The notes under the pieces: model-generated
The model's database searches: none
What the model was told of the DNA's origin: nothing
The model's input: the letters and a program-made list of their open reading frames with translations, nothing else
Part shown: piece by piece, positions 16,001-29,225 of the stretch
Position numbering within the stretch: the stretch's first letter is position 1
Layout: each line of letters begins with the position of its first letter
Assembly (NCBI GenBank): GCA_050084515.1
Contig: CM114271.1
Span: forward strand, 46,872,001-46,936,000
Source: Blasia pusilla
Lineage: Eukaryota > Marchantiophyta > Marchantiopsida > Blasiales
Reading direction: 5' to 3'
Length of the DNA: 64,000 nt
Made by a program: the position numbers and the translations under genes

Positions 16001-16926
16001 AATTGAGAGACAAAGGATAAGTCGAAAAGTGTTAGCCATAAGACAAGTCTCAATGTTAGAAAATATGGCTCGAGTGATGTGCCAAGGCAAGGTATAGTCA
16101 ATATGGGCTAGAAGTCTTTAGATTAACCCAAGAGACCAAAGGGTAGCGTACTTAGCCGTAGGACTTCTACTAATCAAGAACTTGTTGTGGCGTGTTATCT
16201 TGGATGTGCATCTTGAGGAGGTAAGGGCCATGGAATGAGCTATCCTAGGGGTTTGTTATGCACCTTGTGAGACTTGGCGCTCACGACCATATGACCACTT
16301 GTCGTTTGTCACCTCGGTGAACATACAACTAGTTGGGTTTGGGAGATCCAACCCAATTGTTTTGCTCAAAAGGTTCAAGGGGAGGTATTCTTTGCCGAGC
16401 TAATGAGGAGGAGTAAAGGGTGACACTTTACCATGATATTCCATGTAGGGTGTGCTTATTTCCAGGGTTAACGAGATTGAGACATCTTTTTAGCTACTGA
16501 ATAATACTCATCGAGCCAAGATGAAGTTCATCGAATACCCAAGTTTAAACAAAATTAGTAAACTAAACTAAACCAACCTAATCCTACAAAGCATATGGAG
16601 AGGAATAAGAAGATGAATTTGTTGCTAGTGACAAGAAAATCGGATATCTCTCGAGATCCCCAATTGATTTTAGGGGGAGAACTCAAATAGATTTAAATGT
16701 GATCGTCTACACAAGGAAGATTGGGTACAATGTACAAATATTATATGGAGTTATTATCCTATTCCTAATAATGCATGAAATAAGGGCCACGTATATTGGG
16801 CATCACTTTTCCTTAAGGAAACTCTCTACTTCCACAATGTGTCTTAGTGCTTCGTAAGAACAACCTATGAAGATGGAGGGATTCTCCATTCCTCCTCTAC
16901 TCCCCTATGAAGAGAGGGAGGCATCT

Positions 16927-16944
16927 CTCTCTCTCTCTTTGTCC
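16927..16944. repeat. CT dinucleotide run
   Basis: A short uninterrupted (CT)n microsatellite in degenerate spacer DNA. Confidence 0.8.
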
Positions 16945-17315
16945 ATATACATGATAGGGATAGAAAAGTCACTTCAACCCAATGCATCAAGTGGGTCATA
17001 GTGGTAAGGTTATTGTTTGGAGCATCTTCCTCTACTATTTTAAAATCTTTACTAGCCCAAAATTAATGGAGAGATATGTAAGGTGGAGGATCATGCAAAT
17101 TTATGGACCTTTTAAGGAGGTTGAAAATAATGAGTGTCATGAAGGGCATGACATGTTTTAATCAAGATTTTCCAATCAATTTTCATGATCCCAATTGGTA
17201 TGTGAAATGCTATGAGGACCGCATCTTTGAAAGATAAATTGATATGCCAAACATGCCTAAACAAATTATTGCTAATGTATTCTCTTTTATACATAATTGA
17301 GGAATGAGCTTTGTA

Positions 17316-17390
17316 GGTTCTAACTTTGGTGGGTCATACCAAGGTCTTTCCTCCTTGGATCCGTGATCGTGATTTGATTATTGGAGCTCC
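17316..17390. repeat. Dispersed repeat, copy 1 (partner at about 55,260)
   Basis: A segment containing AACTTTGGTGGGTCATACCA and then CTTTCCTCCTTGGATCC aligns in the same orientation with 55,260-55,335, with roughly one change in five bases. Two diverged copies 38 kb apart indicate an old, unclassified dispersed element. Confidence 0.6.
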
Positions 17391-20300
17391 CCTAGCATAC
17401 ACGCCATGGACCTAGCTATTCTTGATGCTTACTCAATTACGTATAAAAGGTAATTGAGGAAAGAACTTAGCGTGATCCACCCAAGTTAGAAACCTCCACC
17501 AAGCCATCTTGATAGATCATTAGTCAAATGTAGATCCGCAGATTGCCAAAAGCGTTTGGATTGAGGACCAAAATCAAGGGTCCAAGGGGGACAATGGGAA
17601 AGGTGGGATTTCTATAGAGAACCCCATAAGTATCTATAGAGGGGAGTGTACTCTCCCTCCCTACCAACTCAAGTCCTTGAAGAAGGAACTAATTGTGATG
17701 TGTGTTCGGTTGTGTTTTAAGTTTGCGCTGAGGAACACATCTTGAGGGATTAACCGACATCCTCCAATATAGGAAAACGACTTGGGGAGATTGGTTGAGG
17801 CTTGGGAAAGAGATTTCCTTGGGAGACGATACATATTTGGGAAGACTTGACCGGATAAACGCTTGACAATTTCTCAACTATCTATGAAATGAGCAGGTGT
17901 TTGAGTCTCTAGAACTCAATGCAAGTGTTCCACTTGCAAAGCTCAAGGTTGAGAGTTCTTCGAAACGAAGCTAGGAGGAGTAGAAGTTGGACTCTACGAT
18001 GGTAAGAAGGTTGCGACTTTATAATCTTCTCATAAAAAATATTGCTTTATGTGTTTTAAGATATATGGAACAACGGGTGAGATGTTTCATGCCTTTCTTT
18101 TATGATGTTGAACTCTTCTCTTTAATCACTTCCATTGGGTTGCAACTTGCCACAACCAACATGGTTGTAAGGCTTGCTCAAGGCATCATATACACCATTC
18201 TTAGAAATCCTTTCCCAAATATCCCTCGAAGTATATGAAACTTTTGATAATTTATGTAAGTTTCACTAACGTAAATGTGGACAATACACAACTTTAAATT
18301 ACTTCCCATAATTAAATTCTCAAGTATTATTTTAAATTATTTCAAGAAATCTTATTGGTTGGAAGTGCAAGATGTCATGAGGAGAGGAATTTGTAAAATG
18401 ATGGGGCACTCTCAGATAATAATATAGATTAGAGTAGTTTCTTTCTCTTATGGAACTTCATCTTTTCATGTCATGTGCTTAGTTTTCTTATAAAATTTGC
18501 GAAGAGGCATTTAGTTTTCAATAGAAGAAGATACGAATAAAAAGAATAGAAGAACTAAGAGGAAAACTTGTTAATGCTAAATTTTTGAAAGACGAGGGGA
18601 GGAGAATAAATTTTCAATAAAATGAACAAGATTACACCGGGAAGAAGGAGAATGTTAAGGGTGACGTACCAAACCCCCTCCCTCAAGACCCTTCCAAAAG
18701 ATGAAGTGATGGATCCTTTGTGGTAGGACCGAGAGTACAGATTCGACCCGAGACCTCCCATCTCCATTCCTTACCCCCTCCCCACTCTCCGAGACGAGGG
18801 TAAGAAAGTGAGGGATAAGTAGAAGGCCGAGAGCCTCTTAATTCTTTCGAAAGTCACAGTTAAGAATTGCCCCTGAGCTGGATGGCTTGCAGACATATGG
18901 GAGCTGTGTCTAGGAACAGGATCTCTCCGGTCAAGTGCGATGCAGCCACAAAAGAATTGTTTCTATCCATGACGACATAAACTTCCAACTGCGAGGACGT
19001 GGCGTTTCCAAGAAATGTAAACGGCTCTCCCGTGTATTTCTATGAGTTTTTGTTTAAGGTTTGGCTTGAAACGCAGTTCGGAAGCTCATGGCGCTTAAGC
19101 TCATCTTTTGATTTGGGATGCAATAGGGCGTCTCAGAAATGTGTCTAGGGACGTACGAAGCCATAACTCTGTGTATGGTCAAATTCTGCGCTCGGGTGCG
19201 GGCTACCCGTCGGAGATGGACGCTCACCTCTACGGTCGGACGTCCAAAACATATTCGTGTGTATTTAAGTCGGAGGCCTTCAAACCTACGGAATCTCTCA
19301 ATATAAACGTTCCACGGGCATAAATGGAAACCGTCTCTGTTATATGGTCAAGCGCTCTTGAAGGACGTCTAAAATTTTACGGCCTCCAAGTGAAAACGCG
19401 TACACGGAAGAGACCGTAGTGATTGTCCAGGTCCCGTGCATGAAAAGCGTGGTACACGGAATTTTACATCAAGTAAATAAAAAGAGCTGGGGCTCTATAC
19501 ACCCCATGATTCCCCTGGGCTGGGACTTGGGAATCACCTCCTTATACAGCTATGAACGTTGCTGATTGATTGGGTTTGGATTTCTTTTCGTTTCTGAGCT
19601 CCACATCCCGTCCCATACCCATGGTGTAAATTTCATAGGTTAGAATCGGATTAGAAGGATTACGTATTGACATGTACACATGAAGCCGTGGAATTGCACC
19701 TTCAGAAAAACTTCGTCTCATCTGGTGACAATTTCGTCAGGAAAAAGCGTCGCCTTTCCTTTCGGATCCTCGGCACATCACAAACTCTTGCAGCTTCTGA
19801 GCTGCATGGTACCAAAGGCTGGGCCCTCGCATATCCCCGTCACGGCATTAGTTTTCTCGACTGCCATGTCGCCGACCAGGAGTGAGATTCTGAGCGACGG
19901 AAGTCTGAAGATGGCGTGTTCCCATGTTCTCACAGATTATCGCGTGATTCGACGAAGCGCTGTGCGTCTCTGGTCTATAGAAGTTGCGTCCATCTCCGCT
20001 TCATCAAGCCAAAGCGGTGATGGAATAGAACAACTTCCGTGACGAGAAAATTTTGCAATTACACTGTTCAAGGTCTGTCTGTGCCTCCTGCTGACGGGAC
20101 GACCTTCAAATTCACACCAAATCTCCACTTGAACAAAATTGCATCAGTTTTGGTAAAACAATTGGATTTCACTGTTGGTAGATAATAACTGGCAGCAGCC
20201 GTAGATGAATCAGGCCTAAACATCTGCGTGATGAGGCAAGGGCTAGAGGCTGCAGATCATTTGCATACCTATCTACAAAAAGGCATGTGCAATTTCAACC

Positions 20301-21121
20301 GTACACACTTGGATAAATAATAGGACTCGCACAGGTCGGAGACTCCAGAGTATCTGCATCGTGGTGAGGACAACGCAACGAGTAGCTTCAGACGATGGGA
20401 TCTCCCCTCCAACACCGGTGCGGCAATTAATGAGGTACGCCGGGCTCCAAACCACCGTTGGTCAGAGCCTGATAGACGGCAATAAACCTGAGATCAGCTT
20501 CCGTGGAGTCGCGACATAGCAAAATCGGGACGAAGATGTAATTCAGATGTCCTGATTTGGAGAAGAAGCCCGAGAAACTAAGCCAAAGACTTCACGGGCC
20601 TACAACTCTTCGTAGATAACGGCAGATGCCCATCCATATCCTCCAGCAAATGGCAAAATGGACGGACACAAGCCACGGATTTACTTGATTTACAATACAA
20701 GTACTACTCCCAGCATCCAACAAACCCACAAACCACCAGCCTCCCTACCATCCGTGCATTTCAAGTTACCCATCTTGGCCATCGCCACTTGAAGGATAGA
20801 TCTGGATGAAGTTCGATCGTGAAATCGTTCGTTTAGACTCACAAAGGTGCTAACCTGCCTACTCTAAACTACTCAATTTTCACTATTATCTGATACTGCA
20901 AAACTGTGGCCAGTTATGACTGACGTGCTCAAAGCGGATTCAGCTGTATGATGTTAACTCTTGCATCCACAACGATGTTGGTAACGCAGTGTTTATGGAA
21001 TCCTTCCACAGGGCAACCCGCACTCCAGCGAAGCGGCAAGGCGAGTAAGTCGGAGAGAAGAGGAATTGCGCTGTAGGTACCAGTAGTTCAGAGAGTACGT
21101 GAATTTCTTACATCAAACTCT

Positions 21122-24100
21122 TCACTTCACAGGTGCCGCTTCTTCTGCAGCAGGAGCATCCGAATCCTCTCCTTTTTCAGATGGTTGGCGGGCTAGAGCA
21201 TCTCCATTGGTCGCAGCAGGACTTTCTTCGGTCTTGAGAGAAGTTTGTTCAGGCACTGCCTTACCATCTACAATTGGCACGTAACGTCCTTCGATGAATC
21301 CTTGCTCGTTCAGCACACTCACAAATCGATAAGCAACCTGGAAAATACAAAGTCCACCCACGGATGAGAGCACTGAATTACATCTCGTACTGGATCAAGC
21401 TTCACCCGGAACTACACTGTAGCCTGTGCGATCGTGGGACCCTATTCCGTGAGTAAAGCTGGGGAGAGCAGATGGCAGAAAAGAGAAAGTTCACGAGCAA
21501 CGCGTTTCCAGAGGAAAAACTCCCAAATAAACCAAAGAAATATAGATCCTTAATTACCTCCCGCGTGGCCTTAGCTTTGCCAGTGATAGCAGAGGTGATG
21601 GCTGAAAGCTTTCCTTCCAACAACTTGCTTTTCAGGTCCTTTTGCACAAGCGGAGTAAATTGAGCATCAAGAGACCGTGCCGCATTCAACCAGGCCAATA
21701 CAATGACCAATAAAATGGCACCGAGGTATGGAGTGGAGTTCGCAAGTGATCCACACGTAATGATGAGAAATTGTTGAATCAAAGCTCCTCCTGATTTACC
21801 CAGAGGATTGCACACCACATCGATAGCTGCTTTTCCTTTCACCTGCACACAGAACAGACGATATAAGCCTCTTTACGGAAGCACACTACACCGACAGACG
21901 GCAGGTCGGTTCGATTCGATAAACACTCGCATGTCGAACCCAGTCGTGCAAACAGCTATATCACACTCCACCGAAAGTGGCGTTTCAAGAGTCTCACCTT
22001 CGTGTCCTCATCTAGTGGAATATATGCCATCTCCTTGCAAGGGTCAAACAAACTGTACTTCGCACTTTTGCTGAAAATATTTTGGGCAGCTCCGACGTAA
22101 ACAGCCGCCAACAGAGGTGTCATTCCCAAACCAGCAAGCGCTGGGGTGAGAGGACCACTGAACAGAACTAAAGCAAAGAAAGCCACTCCAGTGACGAGCA
22201 GAACAGTGGGAGTGATGGCGGCTGCTGCTCCCCATCCAAACTTTCGGAAGATGACGCGACTGAGCAACATCATGCTGAAGGTTGCAATTCCAGTGAAGGT
22301 GGAGAAATCTCCCATGAAGGATGAGTATTCGTTGGGGCCAGGGAACTGCACAGAGACGAGCCAATCCGAGTCAGAGCCCGCTGAAATAAACATCCGGTTT
22401 ACAAACGAGTGCTGTGGTTGGACCCGTTCCAACCATTCCCAAGTCTTCACCAGCCAGAATTTCTATCAGCTCGTGAGGGAGGACGGACACGAAGCGGAAC
22501 CCTAGCACCTCTAGCAGGGGAACTTCGCGTAAAAAGATGTACCTGCGCTTTCAGCTTTCCCTTCCAAGTCACTTCCACGAGATTGATACTGATACCGTAC
22601 GCAACGACAAGGGTTGCCAGATCTCGGATATACTTGGAAGACAGCAAGAACTTCGCGCTCTCCACCATTCCCATCTTAGGCTTCGCTTTCTGGACAAAAA
22701 ACACCACAAACATTGCGCGAGGCAGTACTGGTCATCAGATTCCACCTCCGCTCTTCGCATCAAAACCTGGACGCTCTATCTCCGTATTACGCAGTGCGAG
22801 ATACCGTTCGCCAAGGACATTCGTTGCACCGAGGAATCGAACCCACCGCAATGTAATGAGAGGCGAAACGCAAATATTCGCGAATCGGAGGAGTGCAAAG
22901 AGATTCAGGACTCACGCACCATCCACACACGGCAGAGAAGGCCAAGTTCAGTACTCGAATTACCTTCTTGCGAGCTTCCGCCTTGGGCAACGATGGGTCG
23001 TTCACCACGTACTTATTAACCCCCCAGTAGATACCAGCGATGACAAAGCCGAGTCCAACCACTAGACCCATCATTCCTCTGAGAGAATAGGCCCATCCAT
23101 CCACACCCGGTGGCAAATGGGTTCGCACCTCCGAGAAGTACTTGACAGTACGACCTGAGAAAATCAAAGCAACGTTGGCTCCAAGACCAAATAGCGGGTA
23201 AAATTGCTTGGCCTCATCTACAGTGGTGATCTGCACAGATTGCCAAACGCTATATCAATGATCGAGGAATCTGAATGCAATTCTCCCGCTTTCTGTGACG
23301 CATAAGAAATCCTCGTTCTGCCATCCAAGAAGCTCGCATTGATCTTCGGCGTCTATGACCCAAAGACAGAAAGGAGCAGACCGCGCCTGACATACACACG
23401 AACCCCGTTCCATCACAGCGCGGGTTGAGCTAAGATGCTGACATCGGACCACTAGACGTGCGCGAGAGTCTCTCGAGAAACTGGCAAGGACGATGGACGA
23501 AATATCTCAGATGCCATAGTCGTGTGATTCGACCGAGTCACAACAAAATCACGAGCACGATCAGTTGGGGGGGGGAGGGAGTGAGTGAGTACCTGGTTAG
23601 CAAAACCCCAGAAAAGAACAGAAACCACCACACTGCCCCACAGCTCTGCCATAACGTAGAACAAACAGAATGTCCAATTGCGAATGATGGCGATGGGTCC
23701 CATGAATCTGGAGCCCAGCTTCTCAAGCAGAGCATTTGCGAACGCTGTGGGGTGGAGGACATCTGCCAGTGGGTACATGAAAAACCCAAACAACCCGAAG
23801 AAGGCGATGAAGGGGAATATGCATGAGTAGAAGAGCGCCTCCTTGGACAAATTGTTCGACAGCTTGGTGTAAATAACCATAAATCCGATGGCCATAGGAA
23901 GATTCACCCATGTCTTCAAAAAAGGAATGATCTCTGCACTACTTCCCTTGGCCGTAACAACCAGGACATCCTTAGTGTCACGCAGGATGGTATAATTGAA
24001 GAGAATGCAAAAGAACATGAGACCCAGAGGAATCACTTTCTTTAGAGTAACGGCCTCCACTCCCATGAATTTCTTGGGGATGGCAGCCGCTGCCGGTGCT

Positions 24101-24462
24101 GGCTCGCTCGCGGCCGCCGCGGCGGCCTGTGCACGCACGCTTCTTCTGATCTTCAACCCGGAACCCAAACCCAAACCCAAGCCCAAGCCCTGCGTTGGCG
24201 CCCGGCGATTCGAAAACTTGCCGGACCAGAACTGTCGATTGAGAGCCGCTGCATCGCTCAGGTTCGCAGTGGAGTTCTGTTGTTTCCTCCCCTCCTCCTT
24301 CCATGACAGAGACGACATGGGCGCTGCGCGAAGCACAGGCAGACGCCTCAAGCCAGAGCTGCCCACCACGACCCGGCGACGCGCGCTCAGAGCCACCGCG
24401 GGGTTCTGTCCCCAGGCCCTCTGCGTGGCCGAGGCCGAGGCCGTGGCGCGCATCGCCTGCAT
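21122..24462 (-). CDS. NTT: Plastidic ATP/ADP translocator (NTT/AATP family), complete, six exons
   Basis: This inner-envelope carrier exchanges cytosolic ATP for stromal ADP (plus phosphate), supplying plastids with energy in the dark or in non-green tissue. Exons on the minus strand: 24462-23593, 23230-22964, 22689-22543, 22345-21998, 21842-21558 and 21337-21122. All introns are GT-AG and phase 0. The product is about 710 residues. Residues 1 to about 130 are Ser/Arg/Ala-rich with no acidic start, which fits a transit peptide, and include a GLGLGLGLGSGL run. Then come the family blocks LKKVIPLGLMFFCILFNYT, AKGSSAEIIPFLKTW, MAELWGSVVVSVLFWGFANQ, FYPLFGLGANVALIFSGRT, YIRDLATLVVAYGISINLVE, KYSLFDPCKEMAYIPLDEDT and AAIDVVCNPLGKSGGALIQQ. 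About a dozen hydrophobic helices are visible. Higher-plant relatives are about 620 residues; the extra length is in the N-terminal region and in an Ala/Glu-rich C-terminal tail of the last exon. I know the family also occurs in Chlamydiae and Rickettsiae. Confidence 0.96.
24160..24192 (-). repeat. Low-complexity CCCAAA/CCCAAG repeat inside the transit-peptide region
   Basis: Short tandem CCCAAA/CCCAAG hexamers on the plus strand encode the GLGLGLG stretch on the minus strand. Slippage here would change the length of the transit peptide without breaking the frame, because the unit is six bases. Confidence 0.85.
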
Positions 24463-25430
24463 GTTTGATGCTCAAATGCTGAGCCCCTCGCAGCAGCGGC
24501 GACGGCAGATGCTCACAATCCCTCGCGTCGATCTTCTAGCGCCTCCGATTGAAACCCAAAACCTGCCCCTCCTCGCCTCCTCCTCGCGGCAAAACAGCGA
24601 ATGATCGCTCGCTCGCTCGCTCCTCTGTAAAACTACGCCCGCTCGGGGTTGATCTGCTGCTGCCCCAACCTCCCCACTCTAGCTCACTGCCTGGCGACTG
24701 CGGACGCGTGCGTAGACTCGCGCAAGCACGGATCCTCCTCGCGCGGAAAAAGAATAAACCCAGCCAGACACACACACGCTCTCGCTTGGGCCTCTCCTGT
24801 CCTCTCCTCTCAGAGCCCTCTCCTTTCTCTTCGTTGTCTGGCGTTGCGCTCGGATCCGCCTGTGCTTGCTTTCCTACAGCCGCTGCGATACGAGCGGATA
24901 GACAGACGCAGCTGTGCACTGATTCCGGATTCGCCCAGTTCCCCCCTATCAAGCTATCTCTTCCCGATAGCCGTAGAAAGATGTTATCGACAGAAGTGAC
25001 GGGTCCAATTCCCTCGCCTTCGCTGTTCCCCGATCTCGGATCCTTCGCCTGAGACTCACCCGTCCACCCCACGGCGATCGCCCGACCTCTCAGCCTCCAC
25101 CTCACCCACCCATCACTCACCGTCGCGGCCACAACAAATACGCTACGCGCCGCGAGTCATCGTCAAACTCGGGAGACGACAAGACTGAGTTAACCCCAGC
25201 TCGCTGAAGGGAGGAACGTACCTTGGAGATGAGACCACCAGTCATCAGACTCACCACCCCCCCTCCCTCTCCCTCTGCCCCAGTGCGCCGGACGATAAAC
25301 CCCGAATCTGCGACCGACCGCTAGTGCTTTTAACAGCGGGAGTTAGTATTATATCCGCTCGCCCTAAAGTAAGTAGACTCAGTGGAGTCAACTAGTTACT
25401 AGACAACCACGCGAACAAAGGCAAGATGCC
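24463..25430 (-). promoter_or_regulatory. GC-rich 5' leader and promoter region of the translocator gene
   Basis: About 970 bp upstream of the start codon, strongly CT-rich on the plus strand and with GC content far above the spacer beyond 25.6 kb. Long open frames on both strands here (for example - 24536-25132) are composition artefacts: they are Arg/Ser/Gly-rich with no domain. I cannot place a TATA box or transcription start. Confidence 0.45.
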
Positions 25431-25547
25431 CGGTGGGTGCGAAGGACTCCGGAGTCCGGAAAGACGAGGAGGAGGAGGGAGGGGCATCTTTATTTATCTT
25501 CCGCGGCATCACGCGCCCATGAACGCCTGGCCTGCCAGCCAGCCAGT

Positions 25548-25579
25548 CCGGTGACTCCGCCTACTTAGCGAGTCACCGG
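25548..25579. repeat. 10-bp perfect inverted repeat
   Basis: CCGGTGACTC (25548-25557) and GAGTCACCGG (25570-25579) are exact complements around a 12-bp loop, at the GC-rich/AT-rich boundary upstream of the translocator gene. A hairpin or palindromic binding site is possible; its function is unknown. Confidence 0.7.
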
Positions 25580-25907
25580 TTTTAGAGTGCTCCGCTTACC
25601 CCCCACATCCATCTTCCGAAACACGGTCGGTACGGTTGCCCGGACAATCCCCGGGTATTCTCGGTCACGAAAATGTTTTCTCATCTTTGCGCCGTAGTCA
25701 ATTTTACCTCTTGCGTAGTTAACTTTATTTATCGAGTTCCGTAGTTTATGGAAATTCTCCACGCTATTAAAAGTGATGGACGATGTGGGTTAATATCATA
25801 TTAGCAAGATGCGTTGTGCAATGCCCCGGAAATAAAAAATATTAATAATAGTCTATGTAAATTTTTATTTTTTTTCCCATAATAACATGTGAAATATTTT
25901 TTTGGTG

Positions 25908-26155
25908 TTCAATTATCACATGTCAAACAAGTCACATGTCAAACAAGAGATGTGTTTGCAAATAAAAAAACATTCTCTCATAATAATATAGATGAGTACT
26001 GTAAAGGAAAAAGATTAATGATGTTACATATAAATTCAAATATTTTTCTTGTTACCTATCGCATGTAAAATATTTTATTATTTTCCAATTGTCACCTGTC
26101 AAACAAAAAAGTGTTTGCAAATCAAAAAGAACTCTCTCATAATAATATAGATATT
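25908..26155. repeat. Direct duplication of an AT-rich unit, about 175 bp apart
   Basis: CACATGTCAAACAA, GTGTTTGCAAAT and CTCTCATAATAATATAGAT occur in this order at 25,917-25,993 and again, with small changes, at 26,094-26,153. A weakly similar piece (GTTTGCAAATCAAATAAGCA) lies at about 6,740, so the unit is probably dispersed. Confidence 0.7.
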
Positions 26156-27904
26156 TATACACATATTATCAAGATCCCTCTTGTAAAATAAATAGTTTAA
26201 ATAACTTATTAAAATGATTAATAAATGCATTCCATTTATTGATTACTAGAAGGTTTTAACATTTTGAATGGAAATCTTACTATTGAATAAGATAATGTGT
26301 CTTTTTTGAAATATTCTAAATATTTCCAATTTATTGGATGGCATGTTTATGCACATGCATTGGTATTTTATTCCAACTCTTTGTGAACTATTTTCGTATC
26401 CCATACAATTTTAACACTATGATTAAAGAAAGTCCCAAAAAAATGAATTCTTGGATTAAATCATCTAGAGTATCTTTCACCTATTTGGAACACTTTTCAA
26501 TCATGTTGTAATCAATTCTTTAGATATCTCACAATTCTAAATCACACATGCATGTACATATATGCACAATCCAATGTTCATTGGCATGTTTGTGCTAATC
26601 TTTTATAAAAAATCTTTTCATCATAATCCCTTTTACAATTCTCATTCAGATTCCAATAACTCTCTTATGAGAAGTATGCAGTTTCCTTTTATCATTGAAT
26701 GGTAAGTGGTAAGCAAATTGCCATGCTTGTATGGACTTCAAGATATACTACCCCTCATCTATATATCTATATAATTAAATTTAAAAAGGATAGAATTAAA
26801 AAAAACATATGTCTTTCAACCCTGTTATGTATTGTCTTTTCAACCTTCATATGTGTTGACACTATCATATTTAAGAATTAAATTAACAGGCCAAAGAACG
26901 TTCACGGAAACCTGAGAACGGTGGAAAAAAAAAAACCTCCAAGGGTGGAGATAATGCTAGCCTGTTAAAGCTTTTTCTCTCCTCTCTCTTTTCCTTTTCG
27001 AGTCTATCTATCATTATTACATTCCCAGCCAGTACACACACATAATAAACGGATCCCGTTTAGGGAGCGCATTGAAAATATCCTTGAACACGTGGATGAG
27101 TTTCAGTTCATCAGACAGAGTGAATTGATGTGAGAGCAAGCCACGTGTTGCTTCCTGCACTCGTCTCTCTCCTGGGGGGGACACCTCGCTCGCAGCTAGT
27201 GCTAGAGGTGTCGCGGTTGTAGCGAATCACCGGAATCCGGATGCAGCAGGTGCTTTCTATACCCATACCCCTACCCGTCCACCTGCTCCTATGATGCGGC
27301 GACATCGGGATTCGGGAGAGGCGGAAGCATTGGTGTGTCCCGTGTGTCATGGCGTGTTTGGCGACTTTGGCATTTCACGAAATATTTTCTTTTCTATCTA
27401 TTTTTACTACTTAGTTTGGAGGCAAGGGAAATTTTCGCATTCAAAATATCCAATGAGACAAAAATATATTTAGAAATTATATGGAAAAAAAAATCGAGGA
27501 AACTTATAGTTTTTGAGAAAAAAAAAGTCATGTGGGCTTCATGTTGGTTGACCTCTAATGACTAACGTGACATATGTAAGCTTGTCATTTACGGTAAAAG
27601 TGAGGTGGAAGGGCGGTTCATATGGAGCCGCCCTTATTCGGCTTCGTTTCTAGCAGGATTGGTTTAGAGTGAGGAAACGGAGCCGCACAAACGTGTGCAG
27701 CTACATTGGCCTCCGTTCTCACTCTTTGTTTTTCTTTTTCTAGGTCCATTTCTCACCTTCCACCATGCTTGTAAGGTCAAGCCGTGAGAAAAATGAAGGT
27801 GAAGAAGGAAACGGAGCCCTCCGTTTGGGGGCTCCGTTCCGCCCGGGCCCTCGTTCCGTTCCGCCTCCTCTCAAACGGAGCCGGAAAGGAAGCCGCATAT
27901 TCGG

Positions 27905-27934
27905 GCGATATGCCTCCAAACGGAGGCATATCGC
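27905..27934. repeat. 13-bp perfect hairpin in a CGGAG-rich block
   Basis: The arms GCGATATGCCTCC and GGAGGCATATCGC enclose a four-base loop. The neighbouring 27,810-27,890 also contains complementary CGGAG and CTCCG tracts that could fold further. Confidence 0.8.
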
Positions 27935-29139
27935 TCCCATGTGAATCTGGTAAGAGGCCCAAGGAGAAGATCTTAAATTGAAGCGGACTTAACATAACAC
28001 AATTTTAGGTGGGATGATGATGATAGAGGACTCATGAAGGAGAGAACTCCAAATCCATATGGGGCTCGTAGTTGGGGCCTAATAAAAAAAAAATTCTACA
28101 CTTTTTTTAACATCTTTATTTGTACATCTCATTATATTTGTTAAGTTTGTTTAGATATCTAAACTAGTGTACTTCTAGAAGAATTGGTGCGTGGATCAAT
28201 AAGAGTGGATGCTTCAATCAATATGGAGATCCGACAAAATTTGGATCTATAAGTTATTATTTTTAGCAAAAATAAACCATCTAAAGTTGGATTTGCTTCC
28301 ACATCCACAATGTTGAAGGACAAAGAAGCGAGCTACCAAAAATATAAATATATATTTGAACACCATAAGAAGCCTCCTATACATATTTATTGTAGCCTAT
28401 AAGGTGGTTTTGGGTTGTTGGGTGTGGGAAGGTAGTAAGAAATCATTTACATAAAAAAAGAGTCCCATGTATAACACCAAGTAGTGGGTTATAACATAGA
28501 GGTGCAGATCATGGTGCGTGGGATGGAGACCCTTGTTTGAAATCTAAGATGGAAAGAGCTTCAAGTGCTCTTTGAGATATAAGAACACCCACAACATTTC
28601 CAAAAAAACATACAAGACTGTGGGTCATGTAATTGTTGTTCTCATATCTTAATCAGTCAACACGTAGAGTTTTATTGTATCGATGACATGGAGGGTCAGC
28701 GAACTATTTGGGTGTAACTTTGTCTTGAGGTCTCGGATGAGGTTGGAGATAGGTCCATTGCATTGGGATTTTTGTTTCTAACAACCCCCCTCTTTTGTTA
28801 CTTTCGACCAATTGGCATGTTGTCTCAATCAAGGCTCACATGGTAACCTATGCACTTAGATTATCGTGTGGAGGACTATTTTTGGGGGAAGAGCTTTTGC
28901 CTCTTCCCAAGGCTGTTAAAGAGGGAGAGAGGGTTTTCACAAGCCATCTCTCTCATGTGGAGCTTTTGGAGCACCTCTCTTGCTTAGTGTTTGGTAGGAG
29001 CTAGGGTGTTAGAGTCTCCACACTCCCTCATGGCGAAGGATGGATGTGGCTTGATATTAGGTCTAGATTTGAGAGTGGATTTGGCCATGTGAGCCATTTT
29101 TACTTTTATCTTACTTGAGATCATTGTGTGGTCTTTGTT

Positions 29140-29225
29140 CATATGCGTGATTGTATTTCATTTATGTGTGGATCAACCCATATATTGGGAAGATCAATGT
29201 TGTGTGTTGCGTAGATAAGATCGGC
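29140..29225 (+). repeat. Direct repeat flanking the copia element, left copy
   Basis: The text from TATGCGTGATTGTATTTCAT through GGGAAGATCAATGTTGT matches 35,475-35,560 (TATGCGTGAGTATGTTTCAT through GGGGAAGATCGGTGTTAT) in the same orientation. The two copies lie about 1 kb and 0.4 kb outside the copia LTRs, so they are not part of that element. They may be remnants of an older repeat into which copia inserted. Confidence 0.65.

Larger units (their letters stand above)
12377..21121. other. Repeat-derived spacer; no intact gene
   Basis: About 8.7 kb. 12,377-12,900 holds a small inverted repeat. 13,000-18,800 is AT-rich and full of stops, with long purine-biased stretches typical of decayed transposons; part of it (17,316-17,390) is similar to 55,260-55,335. 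18,800-20,500 rises in GC and may be old unique sequence. The open frames around 19,680-20,040 show no recognisable product. 20,500-21,121 is probably the 3' flank and trailer of the translocator gene to the right, which is on the minus strand. Confidence 0.6.

Noticed and set aside
19667-20042. 120-codon plus-strand frame in GC-richer spacer
   Set aside because: No motif, no neighbouring exons in phase, and an open minus frame overlaps part of it.
24536-25132. 198-codon Arg/Gly-rich minus-strand frame, and plus frames opposite it
   Set aside because: They lie in the GC-rich promoter and leader of the translocator gene, and the open frames follow from composition.
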